Shown one piece after another: positions 7,400 through 16,913 of a DNA stretch of 43,718 nt. A program made the position numbers and the translations under genes. The DNA comes from Bacteroidota bacterium (GTDB lineage: Bacteria > Bacteroidota > Bacteroidia > Bacteroidales > JAAYUG01), in assembly GCA_029571215.1 (NCBI GenBank), contig JAKPTE010000047.1, positions 1 to 43,718 on the forward strand, written 5' to 3'. The first letter of the stretch is position 1. Each line of letters opens with the position of its first letter. The notes under the pieces were generated by a model. It made no database searches. It was not told the DNA's origin and saw only the letters and a list, made by a program, of their open reading frames with translations.

Positions 7400-8602
7400 A
7401 TGAAAATGCATCCGGTCTTTTTTGAGGATGATACGCGGATTCACCTGCGGCCTTTTACGTTTACCAGGCCTGTTGCGGAAATCTGGCTGGGTATGACTAC
7501 CAATCGCCTGCGCTGGGAAAGGATCCTCGGAAAAACCTTTTCCGTCTTCGCTGAAAATCACCTTCAAAAAAAATATCCTCCGGAATTTACAGACGACAAC
7601 CTCCTGATCAACAGCGCCGTGCTCCCTTACCATGGCGTTGCTGAACGGCTGGCCTGCCTTGAAAAACGGGAAGCCCTGGTTTGGGATGGGAAAATCATCG
7701 CAGTCCGACTGAATGGAAATGATGCCGGTCAATTTGTCCTGGGAAAAGCACCACCCCTCAGAACCTTTCCTTTCGAAGGCACTCCGCTCCTTATGCGCCA
7801 TGCATGGGAACTTTATAGTATGAACAGGGATGTTTTTCTTCTTGATTATGCGCTTTTTACAAAAAATGCATATTCAGCTTCTTTCCCATCGCATGTAACC
7901 TGTATCGGACAGCAGATTTTCATAGAGGAAGGTGCAAAACTGGCACCCTGCATCATCAACACAGAGACCGGTCCGGTTTATATTGCCCGTCATGCAGCAA
8001 TTATGGAAGGGGCTCTGATCCGGGGTCCCCTTTACCTGGGCGAACAATCGGTCATCAAAATGGGAACGCGCATCTATGGTGCCAGTACTTTCGGCCCGGG
8101 ATGCAAAATAGGAGGAGAAGTGAACAACTGCATCGTCTTTGGCAATTCCAACAAAGCCCATGACGGATTTATCGGCAATGCAGTTATAGGAGAATGGGTA
8201 AACATGGGAGCCAACACCAACTGCTCCAATCTGAAAAACAACTATGCTCCTGTACGTGTGTGGAGCTATGCGAAGGAAGATTTTTCCGAAACAGGACTCC
8301 GGTTCTGCGGTCTCATGATGGGAGATTACAGCAAATGCGGTATATCTTCCATGTTTAATACCGGCACTGTGGCGGGAGTCAGTGTCAATGTTTTTGGAGC
8401 GGGATTTCTTCCGAAATTTATTCCTTCCTTCAGCTGGGGCGGCCCTTCGGAAATGAAAGTGTTTCAGCCTGAAAAAGCTGTTGAAACGGCCAGGAGGATG
8501 ATGGAACGAAGAAATATGACAATGGATGCAGTTGATGAGCAGATTCTTCTCGACGTGTACAACCTTACCGGTAAATATAGGCAAAAAGCAGGTGTACTAT
8601 AG
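7400..8602 (+). CDS. Putative sugar nucleotidyltransferase (NTP_transf_4) with hexapeptide-repeat domain
   Basis: A protein of 400 residues resembling a two-domain GlmU-type protein found in Bacteroidota. The N-terminal half (VFFEDDTRIHLRPFTFTRPVAEIWLGMTT) matches the NTP_transf_4 family rather than classical GlmU, and the usual GxGTRM nucleotide loop is not visible. The C-terminal half (from about residue 175) has hexapeptide-like repeats (GPVYIARHAAIMEGALIRG, GPCKIGGEVNNCIVFGNS, AVIGEWVNMGANTNCSNL) that form a left-handed beta-helix. Substrate unknown; peptidoglycan or LPS precursor synthesis is plausible. A TTG 9 bases upstream and an ATG 6 bases downstream are alternative starts. It follows the rpmE terminator, so it needs its own promoter, which I could not see. 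Confidence 0.75.
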   Translation: MKMHPVFFEDDTRIHLRPFTFTRPVAEIWLGMTTNRLRWERILGKTFSVFAENHLQKKYPPEFTDDNLLINSAVLPYHGVAERLACLEKREALVWDGKIIAVRLNGNDAGQFVLGKAPPLRTFPFEGTPLLMRHAWELYSMNRDVFLLDYALFTKNAYSASFPSHVTCIGQQIFIEEGAKLAPCIINTETGPVYIARHAAIMEGALIRGPLYLGEQSVIKMGTRIYGASTFGPGCKIGGEVNNCIVFGNSNKAHDGFIGNAVIGEWVNMGANTNCSNLKNNYAPVRVWSYAKEDFSETGLRFCGLMMGDYSKCGISSMFNTGTVAGVSVNVFGAGFLPKFIPSFSWGGPSEMKVFQPEKAVETARRMMERRNMTMDAVDEQILLDVYNLTGKYRQKAGVL

Positions 8603-8668
8603 TTTTGTAGGTATGGCATAATTATTGACACATTCCTTTTTGATTCATTTACGACAAAAAGACATAGC

Positions 8669-8674
8669 AGGAGG
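8669..8674 (+). promoter_or_regulatory. Strong Shine-Dalgarno of lon
   Basis: AGGAGG lies 11 bases before the lon ATG. It is a full anti-SD match in a genome whose other genes mostly lack one, and it supports ATG 8686 as the start. Confidence 0.6.
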
Positions 8675-8685
8675 GAAAAAACAGT

Positions 8686-11112
8686 ATGAGTGACAGTATA
8701 GACCAGCGCTTCAAAAATATTTACATCTCCGGACCTTTAGACGAAAATTCCGACTTCATCCCCCTTATTGCAGAGGAGGATGAGAATCACCTGAGTAAAT
8801 CACAGGTTCCTGAACAATTACCGATTTTACCTCTCCGCAATACGGTGCTTTTTCCCGGGGTAGTTCTTCCCATAACGGTTGGACGGGAAAAAAGTATCCG
8901 TCTCATCCGTGAAGTGTATAAAAAAGACCGGATTATAGGCACTGTTGCCCAGAAAGACCCCGATGCCGAAGAACCCCACCATGACGATCTATACAAAATT
9001 GGCACCGTAGCCCAGCTGGTAAAAATCCTCGAAATGCCCGATGGTGGCACCTCAGTAATTATCCAGGGGAAAAAACGGTTTGCTATTGATGAAATTCTTT
9101 CGGAAGAACCGTATATTACAGCAAGGGTGCATGAGTTGAAAGACACACATCCCAGTCCGAACAACGCAGAATACCAGGCCCTGGTTGAAAGCCTGAAAGA
9201 AACTGCCCTTCGGATCATTCAGCTTTCAACAAACATTCCTCCAGAAACATCGTTTGCGGTTAAAAATATTGAAAGCTCTTCCTTTCTGATCAATTTTATC
9301 AGTTCTAACAGCGAACTTACCACTCAGGAAAAACAGAGGCTGCTGGAAATTAATGATCTGAAGAAAAGAGCCCACCGCCTGCTGGAATACCTTAACCGGC
9401 AGGTACAGATGCTCGAACTGAAAAATGACATTCAGGCAAAAGTCAAATCAGAACTCGACCAGCAACAGAGAGAATACCTTTTGCACCAGCAGATGAAAAC
9501 CATCCAGAACGAACTGGGTGGAAATCCTCTCGAACAGGAAATCGAAGAGATGCAAAAAAAAGCGGCCCGTAAAAAATGGAGCCGTGAAGTGGCTGAAACG
9601 TTTGAAAAAGAGCTGGATAAACTGCAACGAATTAATCCGGCATCCGCCGAGTATTCCGTTCAGCTAAACTATCTGTACACCCTGCTCGAACTTCCCTGGC
9701 AGTACTGTACCAAGGACCGCTTTGACCTTGCTAAGGCAGAACAGATTCTGAATCAGGATCATTTTGGTCTGGAAAAAGTAAAGGAAAGAATTCTTGAACA
9801 CCTGGCTGTACTGAAGCTTAAAGGCGACATGAAGTCGCCCATTTTGTGCCTGTACGGCCCTCCCGGTGTGGGGAAAACTTCCCTCGGCAAATCTATCGCA
9901 CGTGCCCTTGGCAGAAAATATGTCAGAATGTCACTCGGTGGACTCCATGACGAGGCAGAAATACGGGGGCACAGAAAAACCTATATCGGTGCCATGCCGG
10001 GAAGAATTATTCAGAACATTAAAAAGGCAAAGTCCTCCAATCCTGTTTTCGTTCTCGATGAGGTAGATAAGGTAGGACAAGATTTCCGCGGCGATCCGTC
10101 ATCCGCTCTGTTGGAAGTACTCGACCCGGAACAGAACAATGCTTTCTATGACAACTACCTTGAAATGGAATATGATTTGTCGAAGGTCCTTTTCATTGCC
10201 ACGGCAAATACCACAGCAACCATTCAGCCGGCACTTCTTGACCGGATGGAACTGATTGAAGTCAGCGGGTATATTGTGGAAGAAAAAATAGAAATTGCCC
10301 GCAGGCACCTGATTCCCAAACAGCTTGAAGCCCATGGACTGAAGAAAAAACAGGTTGACATCAAACCGGAGGTTCTGGAATTTATTATTGAAAAATATAC
10401 ACGGGAGTCAGGTGTACGGGAACTTGATAAAACCCTGGCCAAAATTATGCGCCATTATGCCCGTGAAATTGCTTTCGGGAAAAAACCAGATTCTTCACCC
10501 GATATAATCACTATTGAAAAAATACTCGGCCCACCGAAATACATTAAGGAAAAATACATTGGAAACGAAATACCCGGGGTGGTTTGTGGATTGGCCTGGA
10601 CCTCGGTAGGAGGAGAAATTCTTTTCGTTGAAACAAGCATCAGCAAAGGAAAAGGAAAACTCACCCTTACCGGAAACCTGGGAGATGTGATGAAGGAATC
10701 GGCTACCATCGCACTGGAATATGTAAGAGCACATGCCGATTTGCTTTCTATCCCTGCCGACTTTTTTGAAAACCACGATCTTCACGTCCATGTACCCGAA
10801 GGAGCAATTCCAAAGGACGGACCTTCGGCAGGAATTACCATGGCTACCTCCATTGCCTCGGCAATAACCCAACGTAGGGTAAAACCTTATCTGGCCATGA
10901 CGGGTGAAATTACCCTGGTGGGAAGAGTGCTACCCGTGGGCGGAATCAAGGAAAAAATTCTGGCAGCCAAACGCGCCGGTATCACCGACATTATCCTCTC
11001 CGAAGAAAACCGTAAAGATATCGGCGAGATTAACGAAATATACCTGAAAGGAATCACTTTCCATTATGTGAGCAATATTATGGAAGTATTCAAACTGGCA
11101 CTCATGGAATAA
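8686..11112 (+). CDS. lon: ATP-dependent protease Lon
   Basis: Cytosolic AAA+ serine protease of 808 residues that degrades misfolded and regulatory proteins. After a short variable leader comes the LON substrate domain (from about residue 43, [19 protein letters not shown]), then a coiled-coil stretch (about 220-310). Walker A is GPPGVGKTS with K397; Walker B is [10 protein letters not shown]. The protease domain holds catalytic S714 in PKDGPSAG and K757 in GGIKEK, the same 43-residue spacing as in E. coli. Its AGGAGG ribosome binding site is unusual here. Long family member, complete, no disruption. Confidence 0.98.
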   Translation: MSDSIDQRFKNIYISGPLDENSDFIPLIAEEDENHLSKSQVPEQLPILPLRNTVLFPGVVLPITVGREKSIRLIREVYKKDRIIGTVAQKDPDAEEPHHDDLYKIGTVAQLVKILEMPDGGTSVIIQGKKRFAIDEILSEEPYITARVHELKDTHPSPNNAEYQALVESLKETALRIIQLSTNIPPETSFAVKNIESSSFLINFISSNSELTTQEKQRLLEINDLKKRAHRLLEYLNRQVQMLELKNDIQAKVKSELDQQQREYLLHQQMKTIQNELGGNPLEQEIEEMQKKAARKKWSREVAETFEKELDKLQRINPASAEYSVQLNYLYTLLELPWQYCTKDRFDLAKAEQILNQDHFGLEKVKERILEHLAVLKLKGDMKSPILCLYGPPGVGKTSLGKSIARALGRKYVRMSLGGLHDEAEIRGHRKTYIGAMPGRIIQNIKKAKSSNPVFVLDEVDKVGQDFRGDPSSALLEVLDPEQNNAFYDNYLEMEYDLSKVLFIATANTTATIQPALLDRMELIEVSGYIVEEKIEIARRHLIPKQLEAHGLKKKQVDIKPEVLEFIIEKYTRESGVRELDKTLAKIMRHYAREIAFGKKPDSSPDIITIEKILGPPKYIKEKYIGNEIPGVVCGLAWTSVGGEILFVETSISKGKGKLTLTGNLGDVMKESATIALEYVRAHADLLSIPADFFENHDLHVHVPEGAIPKDGPSAGITMATSIASAITQRRVKPYLAMTGEITLVGRVLPVGGIKEKILAAKRAGITDIILSEENRKDIGEINEIYLKGITFHYVSNIMEVFKLALME

Positions 11113-11417
11113 ATTGCCGGTTCCTTTCACTCATATAGTTTATAAGAATATTTCACAAGCGGTGGTTTCAAAATCTCACCATGTTCCTTCACACTTGTTT
11201 ATGAGCAACACCGGAAGGCGCGTACAAAAATTGCTGCAGGTATTTTTGAAAAAAAGTTTTGCACTTCAGCTTTCTGACTGATAGACGTTGGTCTAATATG
11301 GCATGCTGTTTACCGGCTGTTACCGCCAATTTACCGGAATTGGATTGCATTCCGTTGCATTGATCCCCTATCTTAGCACTGTAAAATTTGCTGACAAACG
11401 TATAAACTTAAAAAACC
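11113..11417. other. Gene-free stretch between lon and the LiaF-like gene
   Basis: About 305 bases with no gene I can support. It holds TATTTTTG at 11241-11248, a perfect -7 octamer without a matching -33, and TATCTTAG at 11369-11376 (7/8) with a TTG 21 bases upstream. The second is the better candidate promoter for the LiaF-like gene. No clear terminator for lon is visible. Confidence 0.5.
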
Positions 11418-11957
11418 ATGAAAATGAGTGCCGGATTATTTTGGGGGATACTGTTCATCCTCATTGGGATTTCAATTGTTATCCGCGTTGTATTCAATGT
11501 GGATTTCCCGCTGTTCAAGTTCCTGTTTGCCTTTCTCTTTATCTGGATTGGTATCCGGATAATGCTGGGAACCAATGTACTATCCTCTCACTCCGAAGGG
11601 GAGCATAATGTCATTTTCGGTGAAAAACGATGGACTGGAACAGAAGTTGGTTCTGGAGAATACAACATAATCTTCGGTAAGGGAGTATTTGACCTTCGCG
11701 ACATGAAACCTGAAGGCCTGGAACCCTTAATGGTACAGGTTCACACAGTTTTTGGAGGTACAGAAATCAAGGTTTCCAAAGACATCCCTCTGCGGGTGGA
11801 AGCCAATGCCGTGTTTGGAGGAGCAGAAATGCCCAACGGCAATAATGCAGCCTTTGGTTCCGTTCAGTATGAAAGCCCTGCCTTTGTTAAAGATTCTGCC
11901 CACCTCTTTATCAAAGCAGACGTGGTATTCGGAGGTTTGCAGATTAAGGAATATTAA
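11418..11957 (+). CDS. LiaF-like membrane protein
   Basis: A protein of 179 residues. Two hydrophobic helices fill residues 5-50 (AGLFWGILFILIGISIVI and FPLFKFLFAFLFIWIGI) and are followed by a soluble beta-rich region. Its repeats NVIFGEK, NIIFGKG, HTVFGGTEI, NAVFGGAEM and DVVFGGLQI are the beta-helix rungs typical of the LiaF/DUF2154 C-terminal domain. In Firmicutes LiaF restrains a cell-envelope stress sensor kinase; no kinase or regulator is adjacent here, so the role is unassigned. Start ATG 11418; the ATG two codons later is equally possible. A strong hairpin follows. Confidence 0.75.
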   Translation: MKMSAGLFWGILFILIGISIVIRVVFNVDFPLFKFLFAFLFIWIGIRIMLGTNVLSSHSEGEHNVIFGEKRWTGTEVGSGEYNIIFGKGVFDLRDMKPEGLEPLMVQVHTVFGGTEIKVSKDIPLRVEANAVFGGAEMPNGNNAAFGSVQYESPAFVKDSAHLFIKADVVFGGLQIKEY

Positions 11958-12019
11958 CTACCTTTCGGATGAATAACTGAACAAACCTTACTGGTGTTCG
12001 TCAGGCAAAGTAATATCAG

Positions 12020-12065
12020 ATCAGACGGCCGGTCGTATCCGCTTACCGTCTGATTTGTATTATTT
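12020..12065 (+). terminator. Terminator after the LiaF-like gene
   Basis: A perfect 9-bp stem, ATCAGACGG/CCGTCTGAT (12020-12028 with 12046-12054), is followed by a T-rich stretch (TTGTATTATTTT). It lies between the LiaF-like gene and coaD. Confidence 0.65.
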
Positions 12066-12097
12066 TCGGCATTATATACTTTTTAATTCATAACCGT

Positions 12098-12562
12098 ATG
12101 GAAAAAACAGCTGTATTTCCGGGATCATTCGATCCGTTTACCATCGGCCATGAATCCATCGTGCGAAGGGCGTTGCCTTTGTTCGACAGAATTATCATTG
12201 CCGTAGGTCAGAATGTTTTGAAAGACAGCTACTTCCCTCTCGAAAAGAAAATGAAATGGATTCGGCAGGTGTTTCAGGATGAACCCAAAGTAGAAGTAAC
12301 AACCTATACCGGACTCACAGTCGATTTCTGCCGCAGCATAAAAGCAGGGTACCTCCTCAGGGGATTGCGCACGGCTGCTGACTTCGAATACGAAAGAGCC
12401 ATCGCTCAGGTAAACAAAGCCCTGAACCCCGGAATTGAAACAGTTTTTCTCCTCACCATGCCCGAACATAGCTCCATTAATTCATCCATTGTGCGGGATA
12501 TCGTCCGCAACGGAGGTGATGCTTCCCCCTTTGTACCAAAAGCTATCAATCTGAAAGAATAA
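12098..12562 (+). CDS. coaD: Phosphopantetheine adenylyltransferase
   Basis: Adds AMP to 4'-phosphopantetheine, the fourth step of coenzyme A synthesis; cytosolic hexamer. The protein has 154 residues. AVFPGSFDPFTIGHESIVRRA contains the nucleotidyltransferase TxGH signature (TIGH). LLRGLRTAADFEYERA is the substrate-binding helix, and SSINSSIVRDIV carries the second nucleotide motif. Length and motifs are standard. TATTTTCG upstream (about 12059) is a 7/8 match to the -7 element. The next gene starts 6 bases after the stop. Confidence 0.97.
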   Translation: MEKTAVFPGSFDPFTIGHESIVRRALPLFDRIIIAVGQNVLKDSYFPLEKKMKWIRQVFQDEPKVEVTTYTGLTVDFCRSIKAGYLLRGLRTAADFEYERAIAQVNKALNPGIETVFLLTMPEHSSINSSIVRDIVRNGGDASPFVPKAINLKE

Positions 12563-12568
12563 TTGAGA

Positions 12569-13981
12569 ATGTACCGTTTGCTGCTGGCTCTCCTTTCAGG
12601 TTTTGTCCCGGTCACTTTCATATATGGGGGAAGTGTGCGGGTTTCGGGATGCGATAAAAGTTATGCCGGTTCGTATTTCACCCTCAAAACCTACGAGGAA
12701 TATATTACCTATCAGGAAAAAACGCTGGCGGAAACAGCTGTTGATGCCAGAGGATGTTTTTCTCTGGAATTTCAGCTGGAAAAAACCTCTCTGGTATTCT
12801 TTCACTTGGGAAAGCATTTTGCTTATTTCTATGCTGAGCCCGGCAAGGACTACCATGTCATTCTTCCGCCCAGGGCTGATAAAACAGAGGCTGACCGTCT
12901 TAATCCGTATTTTGCCGAGGAAGAAGAGCATCTGTTGCCGGTGAACGAGGATTCCCTTGAACTGAACCATCTGATTGCCCGTTTCGACAGTATTTACGGA
13001 CCTTATTACAGCCAGTATGCTCTTTCCGTCTACGGTCCGCCCGATCCGGCATCAGCCGACACAGCAGTCCAAAGTATCCTCAGACATTTTAAAGGGATCA
13101 GCCATCCATACTTCTCTGCCTACCTGCTATACAAAACAGGCATTCTCAGGTGTATTGCCAGTCAGTACAAAGCCAGGAACCTTTCGGCCATGTATTTCAG
13201 AAACCGCCCCGTGCTGTATGAAAACCCGGCTTACATGGAATTGTTTCACAGGATTTATGACTCTTACTTTACTTATTTTGGCAGAACCGATAGCGGCAAG
13301 GCTATCTACGAAGTTATAAACCGTAACCAGAGTTATACAGTACTCCGCCAGATCCTCGCGGCTGATGACGTTTTCAGGGGAGATACCCTGCGCGATCTGG
13401 TTATCCTGAAAAATCTCCATGATGAATTTTATCGGACCAGCTTCAACAGAAACGCCCTGATCCATGTTCTCGATTCATTCTGTTTGCACGGACAGGTCAC
13501 CATGTTTCGTCCGGTTGCTGCCAACATTCTTAAAAAAGTCACCCGGCTGATGGCCGGTTACCCCCCTCCCCCGTTCCATTTGCAGGACAGCCATGGTAAC
13601 ATCAGAACACTTGAAGATTTTAAAGGACGGTATGTTTATCTCAATTTTTGCTACTGTTCGAGCTACAGTTGTCTGAAGGAATTTGAAATGCTGAATACCC
13701 TGTATAAAAAACTGAAGGGTTATTTTGAAATCGTTACCATTCTGGCTGATCCAACGCTTCAGAAAGTAACTGATTTTCTGAATCAAAATGATTATGCCTG
13801 GACCTTTTTGCATTACGGTCAGCAGCCTGACATTTTGAAGGACTATGACATACGGGCCTTCCCGACCTATTTTCTCATCGGCCCTGACGGAAAGCTGATT
13901 CTTTCGCCGGCACCTTCTCCGGCCGAAAACTTTCAACAGACCCTCTTTAACATAATGCGTTCCAGGGGCGATTTAAAATAA
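12569..13981 (+). CDS. Exported thioredoxin-fold protein with altered CxxC
   Basis: A protein of 470 residues with a signal peptide (MYRLLLALLSGFVPVTFIYGG). The N-terminal 100 residues of the mature protein resemble the DUF4369-type beta domain often fused to TlpA-like domains in Bacteroidota. The middle is helical. The C-terminal 140 residues are a thioredoxin fold: PPPFHLQDSHGNIRTLEDFKGRYVYLNF, then the active-site region, and later IRAFPTYFLIGPDGK with the cis-proline. The usual WCxxC is replaced by CYCSSYSC: the second cysteine is kept but the residue three before it is serine. That makes ordinary dithiol chemistry doubtful. A TTG six bases earlier is an alternative start. Confidence 0.75.
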   Translation: MYRLLLALLSGFVPVTFIYGGSVRVSGCDKSYAGSYFTLKTYEEYITYQEKTLAETAVDARGCFSLEFQLEKTSLVFFHLGKHFAYFYAEPGKDYHVILPPRADKTEADRLNPYFAEEEEHLLPVNEDSLELNHLIARFDSIYGPYYSQYALSVYGPPDPASADTAVQSILRHFKGISHPYFSAYLLYKTGILRCIASQYKARNLSAMYFRNRPVLYENPAYMELFHRIYDSYFTYFGRTDSGKAIYEVINRNQSYTVLRQILAADDVFRGDTLRDLVILKNLHDEFYRTSFNRNALIHVLDSFCLHGQVTMFRPVAANILKKVTRLMAGYPPPPFHLQDSHGNIRTLEDFKGRYVYLNFCYCSSYSCLKEFEMLNTLYKKLKGYFEIVTILADPTLQKVTDFLNQNDYAWTFLHYGQQPDILKDYDIRAFPTYFLIGPDGKLILSPAPSPAENFQQTLFNIMRSRGDLK

Positions 13982-13990
13982 ATTTTCCCT

Positions 13991-16072
13991 TCAGAAGGAA
14001 AGGCGCAACTGAAAACCAACGTCCGTCTTTCTGTTTCCTGCAATGCGATTTTCTCCGCTTCCCATTTCGTACCTGTTGCTATACGAGGTGGTGGCAACTT
14101 TGATCCCTGCCTCCAGCCAACGAACCGGCCTGAACAAACCAATTAAATAAACTCGTGTTCCTTTACCATAAAAAGAAGGAACGGAATATACCATGGGAAC
14201 ATCATTTTCATAAGTATACAGACGGCTTTCATAATCAGGAATATCGAACAATGCATACCGCATGGTTATTCTCACCTTCCTGCCCGGCAGATTCCAGAGC
14301 ACATCCTCTGCCAGCATGGTCGAAATACCGGTATTGCCATTGCCATTGGCAAACATCCCAGCATGGATACGCGTCCTGAAACTCCATCCTTCCGAAGGAT
14401 TAATTTCTGCATAGTATCGGATATTCCGGGAATTTCTTCTGTTCAGAGATTTTCCACCATAATTGTCACATGCACCGTTTTTTTCTTTCATTTCAGAGGT
14501 GAACCGCAGGTACATGGACAAAATCTTTTCAGGATTCCACGAAACCTGCAGCATCTTTTCCGACCCTTCCGAAGGTGCATCTACATCATACTTCAGCCAT
14601 GGAAACGCAAAAACGTCAATATACCCTTTCATGCTGAAATGCCCCGGAAGCTGAAGGTCCAGACCGCAATAGATGCCCTGTTCATTAGTACCATTGTATG
14701 TTTCTCCGAATGGTTTTGCAAATAAATTGTTGAATGCCGAAGCATACTTTCTGATGCCAGCTGAAGCCAGGACGGCGGGATCAGGCTTCAGGAGGAAACC
14801 TGCATTCCATGCTGCTGCTTTGGAGGAAGTCATGGCCCATTCACCAAACAGAAGAAAATCGCCGTGCTGATATTGCCAGTCCATCCCGCCAACCGTATTT
14901 TCCCGGCCCCGGAATGCATACAACCTGTATGGTTCAGGATACGGATTCCAGAAACCATCGAAGCGGTATCGTACCCATGTGGTACCAATGTGAATGTCGG
15001 AGAAACTGGTTGTTGCATTCATGCCCATTACTGTTTGATGCACGCTTTTCCTGTCACGGATTTCATCAGGAGCTGCATGGTATCCCGTGGTGAGAAGGCT
15101 GGAAAACTCGAGTACCTGATTACTGTGACTGTCATACCGCGTAACGTTTGCATCAACGGGTTTCCCGGAAAAGAAGAACGTAAATTGCGTGGTTCCGAAT
15201 CCCAGTGTGCCTGCCGCTCCCCGAAAGAATCTGTTTTCTTCGGATGAAGAAAATCGGCAAATACCTTCTGCCCTTCTGCGAAAGTCAATAAGTCCGGTCC
15301 CTTTCCCGGGTGCGTAGCTGTTCCACATAACAAGTCCTTGCCCAAAAGCAAGCTGGTAATCGCCGGCCACAAAGCGGCGCAGAACTCCGTTCTGATCCGT
15401 TCTGATGTATGCTGAAGTAAAGTCAGCCAGACTCCTGCCCGGATAATAGGGAAATGGTTCTCCGGGGTCCTTTTCCATGGTATACCCGGCCGAAAAAGAA
15501 GTATTGTACCGGTAGGCATACCGGAGATAAAACTTCAGCGGACTTCCCTGATAAAATCCATCCCGGTATCCATCCTGCTTCTGCATGGGCTCCTGCCATC
15601 TGAGAATCAGAGTATGTTTCCCCTGTCGGAAGGACTCCTTCAAGGAAGGCACATCCCATTTATCAGGTTCAATAATGACAAATGCGCTGACCTGTCTTGC
15701 CAGATCAGTTGAAAAGCCGGGTATATTGGCCAGTTCGTAAGGACTTGTAAACGATCCGTAGGTCTTACGGTAATCGAGAATAGCCAGAATCTGAAACTCA
15801 TTCAGCATAAACAACCGTTCAAGTTCCTCTTTGTCAGCCTGGTTGATCCGAACCGGATGCAGTCGAAGATCGGCCAGCTTTCCTGAAAAGGCTTCATTTT
15901 CTTCGTATTCTTCCCATCGCTCAGTTGATTCAACAGCTGCATTTTCCGTAACCTGATCCGGCAAATCTCCCATTTCCTGGGAGAATCCCATGGTGGGCAG
16001 AAATGTCCACAGGAGTATCGGTATAAACGTTCCGAAAGTAAGGAGCTCTTTTGGAAATAATTTAAAAGACAT
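13991..16072 (-). CDS. Exported helix-hairpin-helix protein with probable outer-membrane barrel
   Basis: A protein of 693 residues. A signal peptide ends near residue 31 (GFSQ). Residues 76-133 form a double helix-hairpin-helix of the ComEA type: INQADKEELERLFMLNEFQ, ILDYRKTYGSFTSPYELANI and PGFSTDLARQVSAFVII. The remaining 550 residues are rich in alternating aromatic/polar strands (YAYRYNTSFSAGYTME, VGFQLRLSF at the C-terminus), consistent with a beta-barrel ending in phenylalanine. Proteins with this architecture are annotated across Bacteroidota only as HhH proteins. DNA binding at the surface is suggested by the HhH but not shown. Overlaps the upstream PorV-like gene by 11 bases, so they are translationally linked. 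Confidence 0.75.
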   Translation of the reverse strand: MSFKLFPKELLTFGTFIPILLWTFLPTMGFSQEMGDLPDQVTENAAVESTERWEEYEENEAFSGKLADLRLHPVRINQADKEELERLFMLNEFQILAILDYRKTYGSFTSPYELANIPGFSTDLARQVSAFVIIEPDKWDVPSLKESFRQGKHTLILRWQEPMQKQDGYRDGFYQGSPLKFYLRYAYRYNTSFSAGYTMEKDPGEPFPYYPGRSLADFTSAYIRTDQNGVLRRFVAGDYQLAFGQGLVMWNSYAPGKGTGLIDFRRRAEGICRFSSSEENRFFRGAAGTLGFGTTQFTFFFSGKPVDANVTRYDSHSNQVLEFSSLLTTGYHAAPDEIRDRKSVHQTVMGMNATTSFSDIHIGTTWVRYRFDGFWNPYPEPYRLYAFRGRENTVGGMDWQYQHGDFLLFGEWAMTSSKAAAWNAGFLLKPDPAVLASAGIRKYASAFNNLFAKPFGETYNGTNEQGIYCGLDLQLPGHFSMKGYIDVFAFPWLKYDVDAPSEGSEKMLQVSWNPEKILSMYLRFTSEMKEKNGACDNYGGKSLNRRNSRNIRYYAEINPSEGWSFRTRIHAGMFANGNGNTGISTMLAEDVLWNLPGRKVRITMRYALFDIPDYESRLYTYENDVPMVYSVPSFYGKGTRVYLIGLFRPVRWLEAGIKVATTSYSNRYEMGSGENRIAGNRKTDVGFQLRLSF

Positions 16073-16877
16073 AACTCAGAGACAAAGAGGGTGTATAGCC
16101 CAGCTGAAGGTGCCTTGTAAAAGCTGCATCAATGGCAACATGGTTTATCCGGAGTCCAAAGCCGGCGCCATATCCGTTAGCGGAATTATATCCATACCGA
16201 AGGAAGACATTTGCTCTTGGTTCGTATTCAACACCTATACGGAATACTATGGGGTAGAGCAGGTCTTTCTCTGCTTCCGCTACCAGCAGAAATTTCTTGG
16301 CAAACCTGTAACCGGTTCCAAAGGCAAAACAGACGGGTAAACGCTGGTTTCGTGCATCAGGATAATCAGCACGGAACGGATTGAACAGATGGACCCCTAT
16401 TAGCAGATCCGCGACAGGCCGGCTAAGAATACCAGCTTCCCATGTAAATACAGGCTTTACTGGAATATCATCCGGAACCCTGACAAAAAACCCGTCTATC
16501 TGTATTCCGGCGCTGAACCTGGAACCAAATTTACGTGCAAAAGAAATTCCAGCCCTGGTTTCTTTCCATAGGGATAAGCCATAGGAGGAACCATTGAATC
16601 CAAACACACCCGGACTTGCAGGAAATGCTAATGACAAACTGCTTACCGACAAGTCATTCATCAGGTAAGGCATTTCATGGGATGCAGCAATTTCTGCTTT
16701 CGAAAGACCTGCAAGACCGGCCTGATTATAGAAAGCACTGAACGGATCTTCCAGCAGAAGTCCGGCACCAGCCAATCCTCTGATGCGGGCACCTATCGGA
16801 AAATACTGCCCTGATGCAGGTATCAGAAAGTTAACTGCACAAAAGAAATACAGCAGATAATAAATTTTCCGGCCCAT
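16062..16877 (-). CDS. PorV/FadL-like outer-membrane beta-barrel protein
   Basis: A protein of 271 residues with a signal peptide (cleavage near PASGQYFP). The start of the mature part, GARIRGLAGAGLLLEDPFSAFYNQAGLA, is the pattern of the PorV/PorQ and FadL-type barrels: a glycine-rich stretch then an NPAGLA-like motif (here NQAGLA). The rest alternates short strands and ends in SLSLSYVF, a terminal aromatic typical of outer-membrane proteins. PorV proteins anchor type IX secretion cargo, but shorter paralogues of unknown role are common, and no type IX genes lie nearby. It is 36 bases downstream of purE and overlaps the HhH gene. Confidence 0.7.
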   Translation of the reverse strand: MGRKIYYLLYFFCAVNFLIPASGQYFPIGARIRGLAGAGLLLEDPFSAFYNQAGLAGLSKAEIAASHEMPYLMNDLSVSSLSLAFPASPGVFGFNGSSYGLSLWKETRAGISFARKFGSRFSAGIQIDGFFVRVPDDIPVKPVFTWEAGILSRPVADLLIGVHLFNPFRADYPDARNQRLPVCFAFGTGYRFAKKFLLVAEAEKDLLYPIVFRIGVEYEPRANVFLRYGYNSANGYGAGFGLRINHVAIDAAFTRHLQLGYTPSLSLSYVF

Positions 16878-16913
16878 ACCAGTGCGGTGAACCGGAGTCC
16901 GTCAACCGGCGGA

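Noticed and set aside
11201-11281. 26-codon basic ORF between lon and the LiaF-like gene
   Set aside because: No ribosome binding site or conserved feature; likely chance.
11303-11608. 101-codon frame overlapping the LiaF-like gene
   Set aside because: The LiaF-like frame has two membrane helices and repeated beta rungs; this one has neither.
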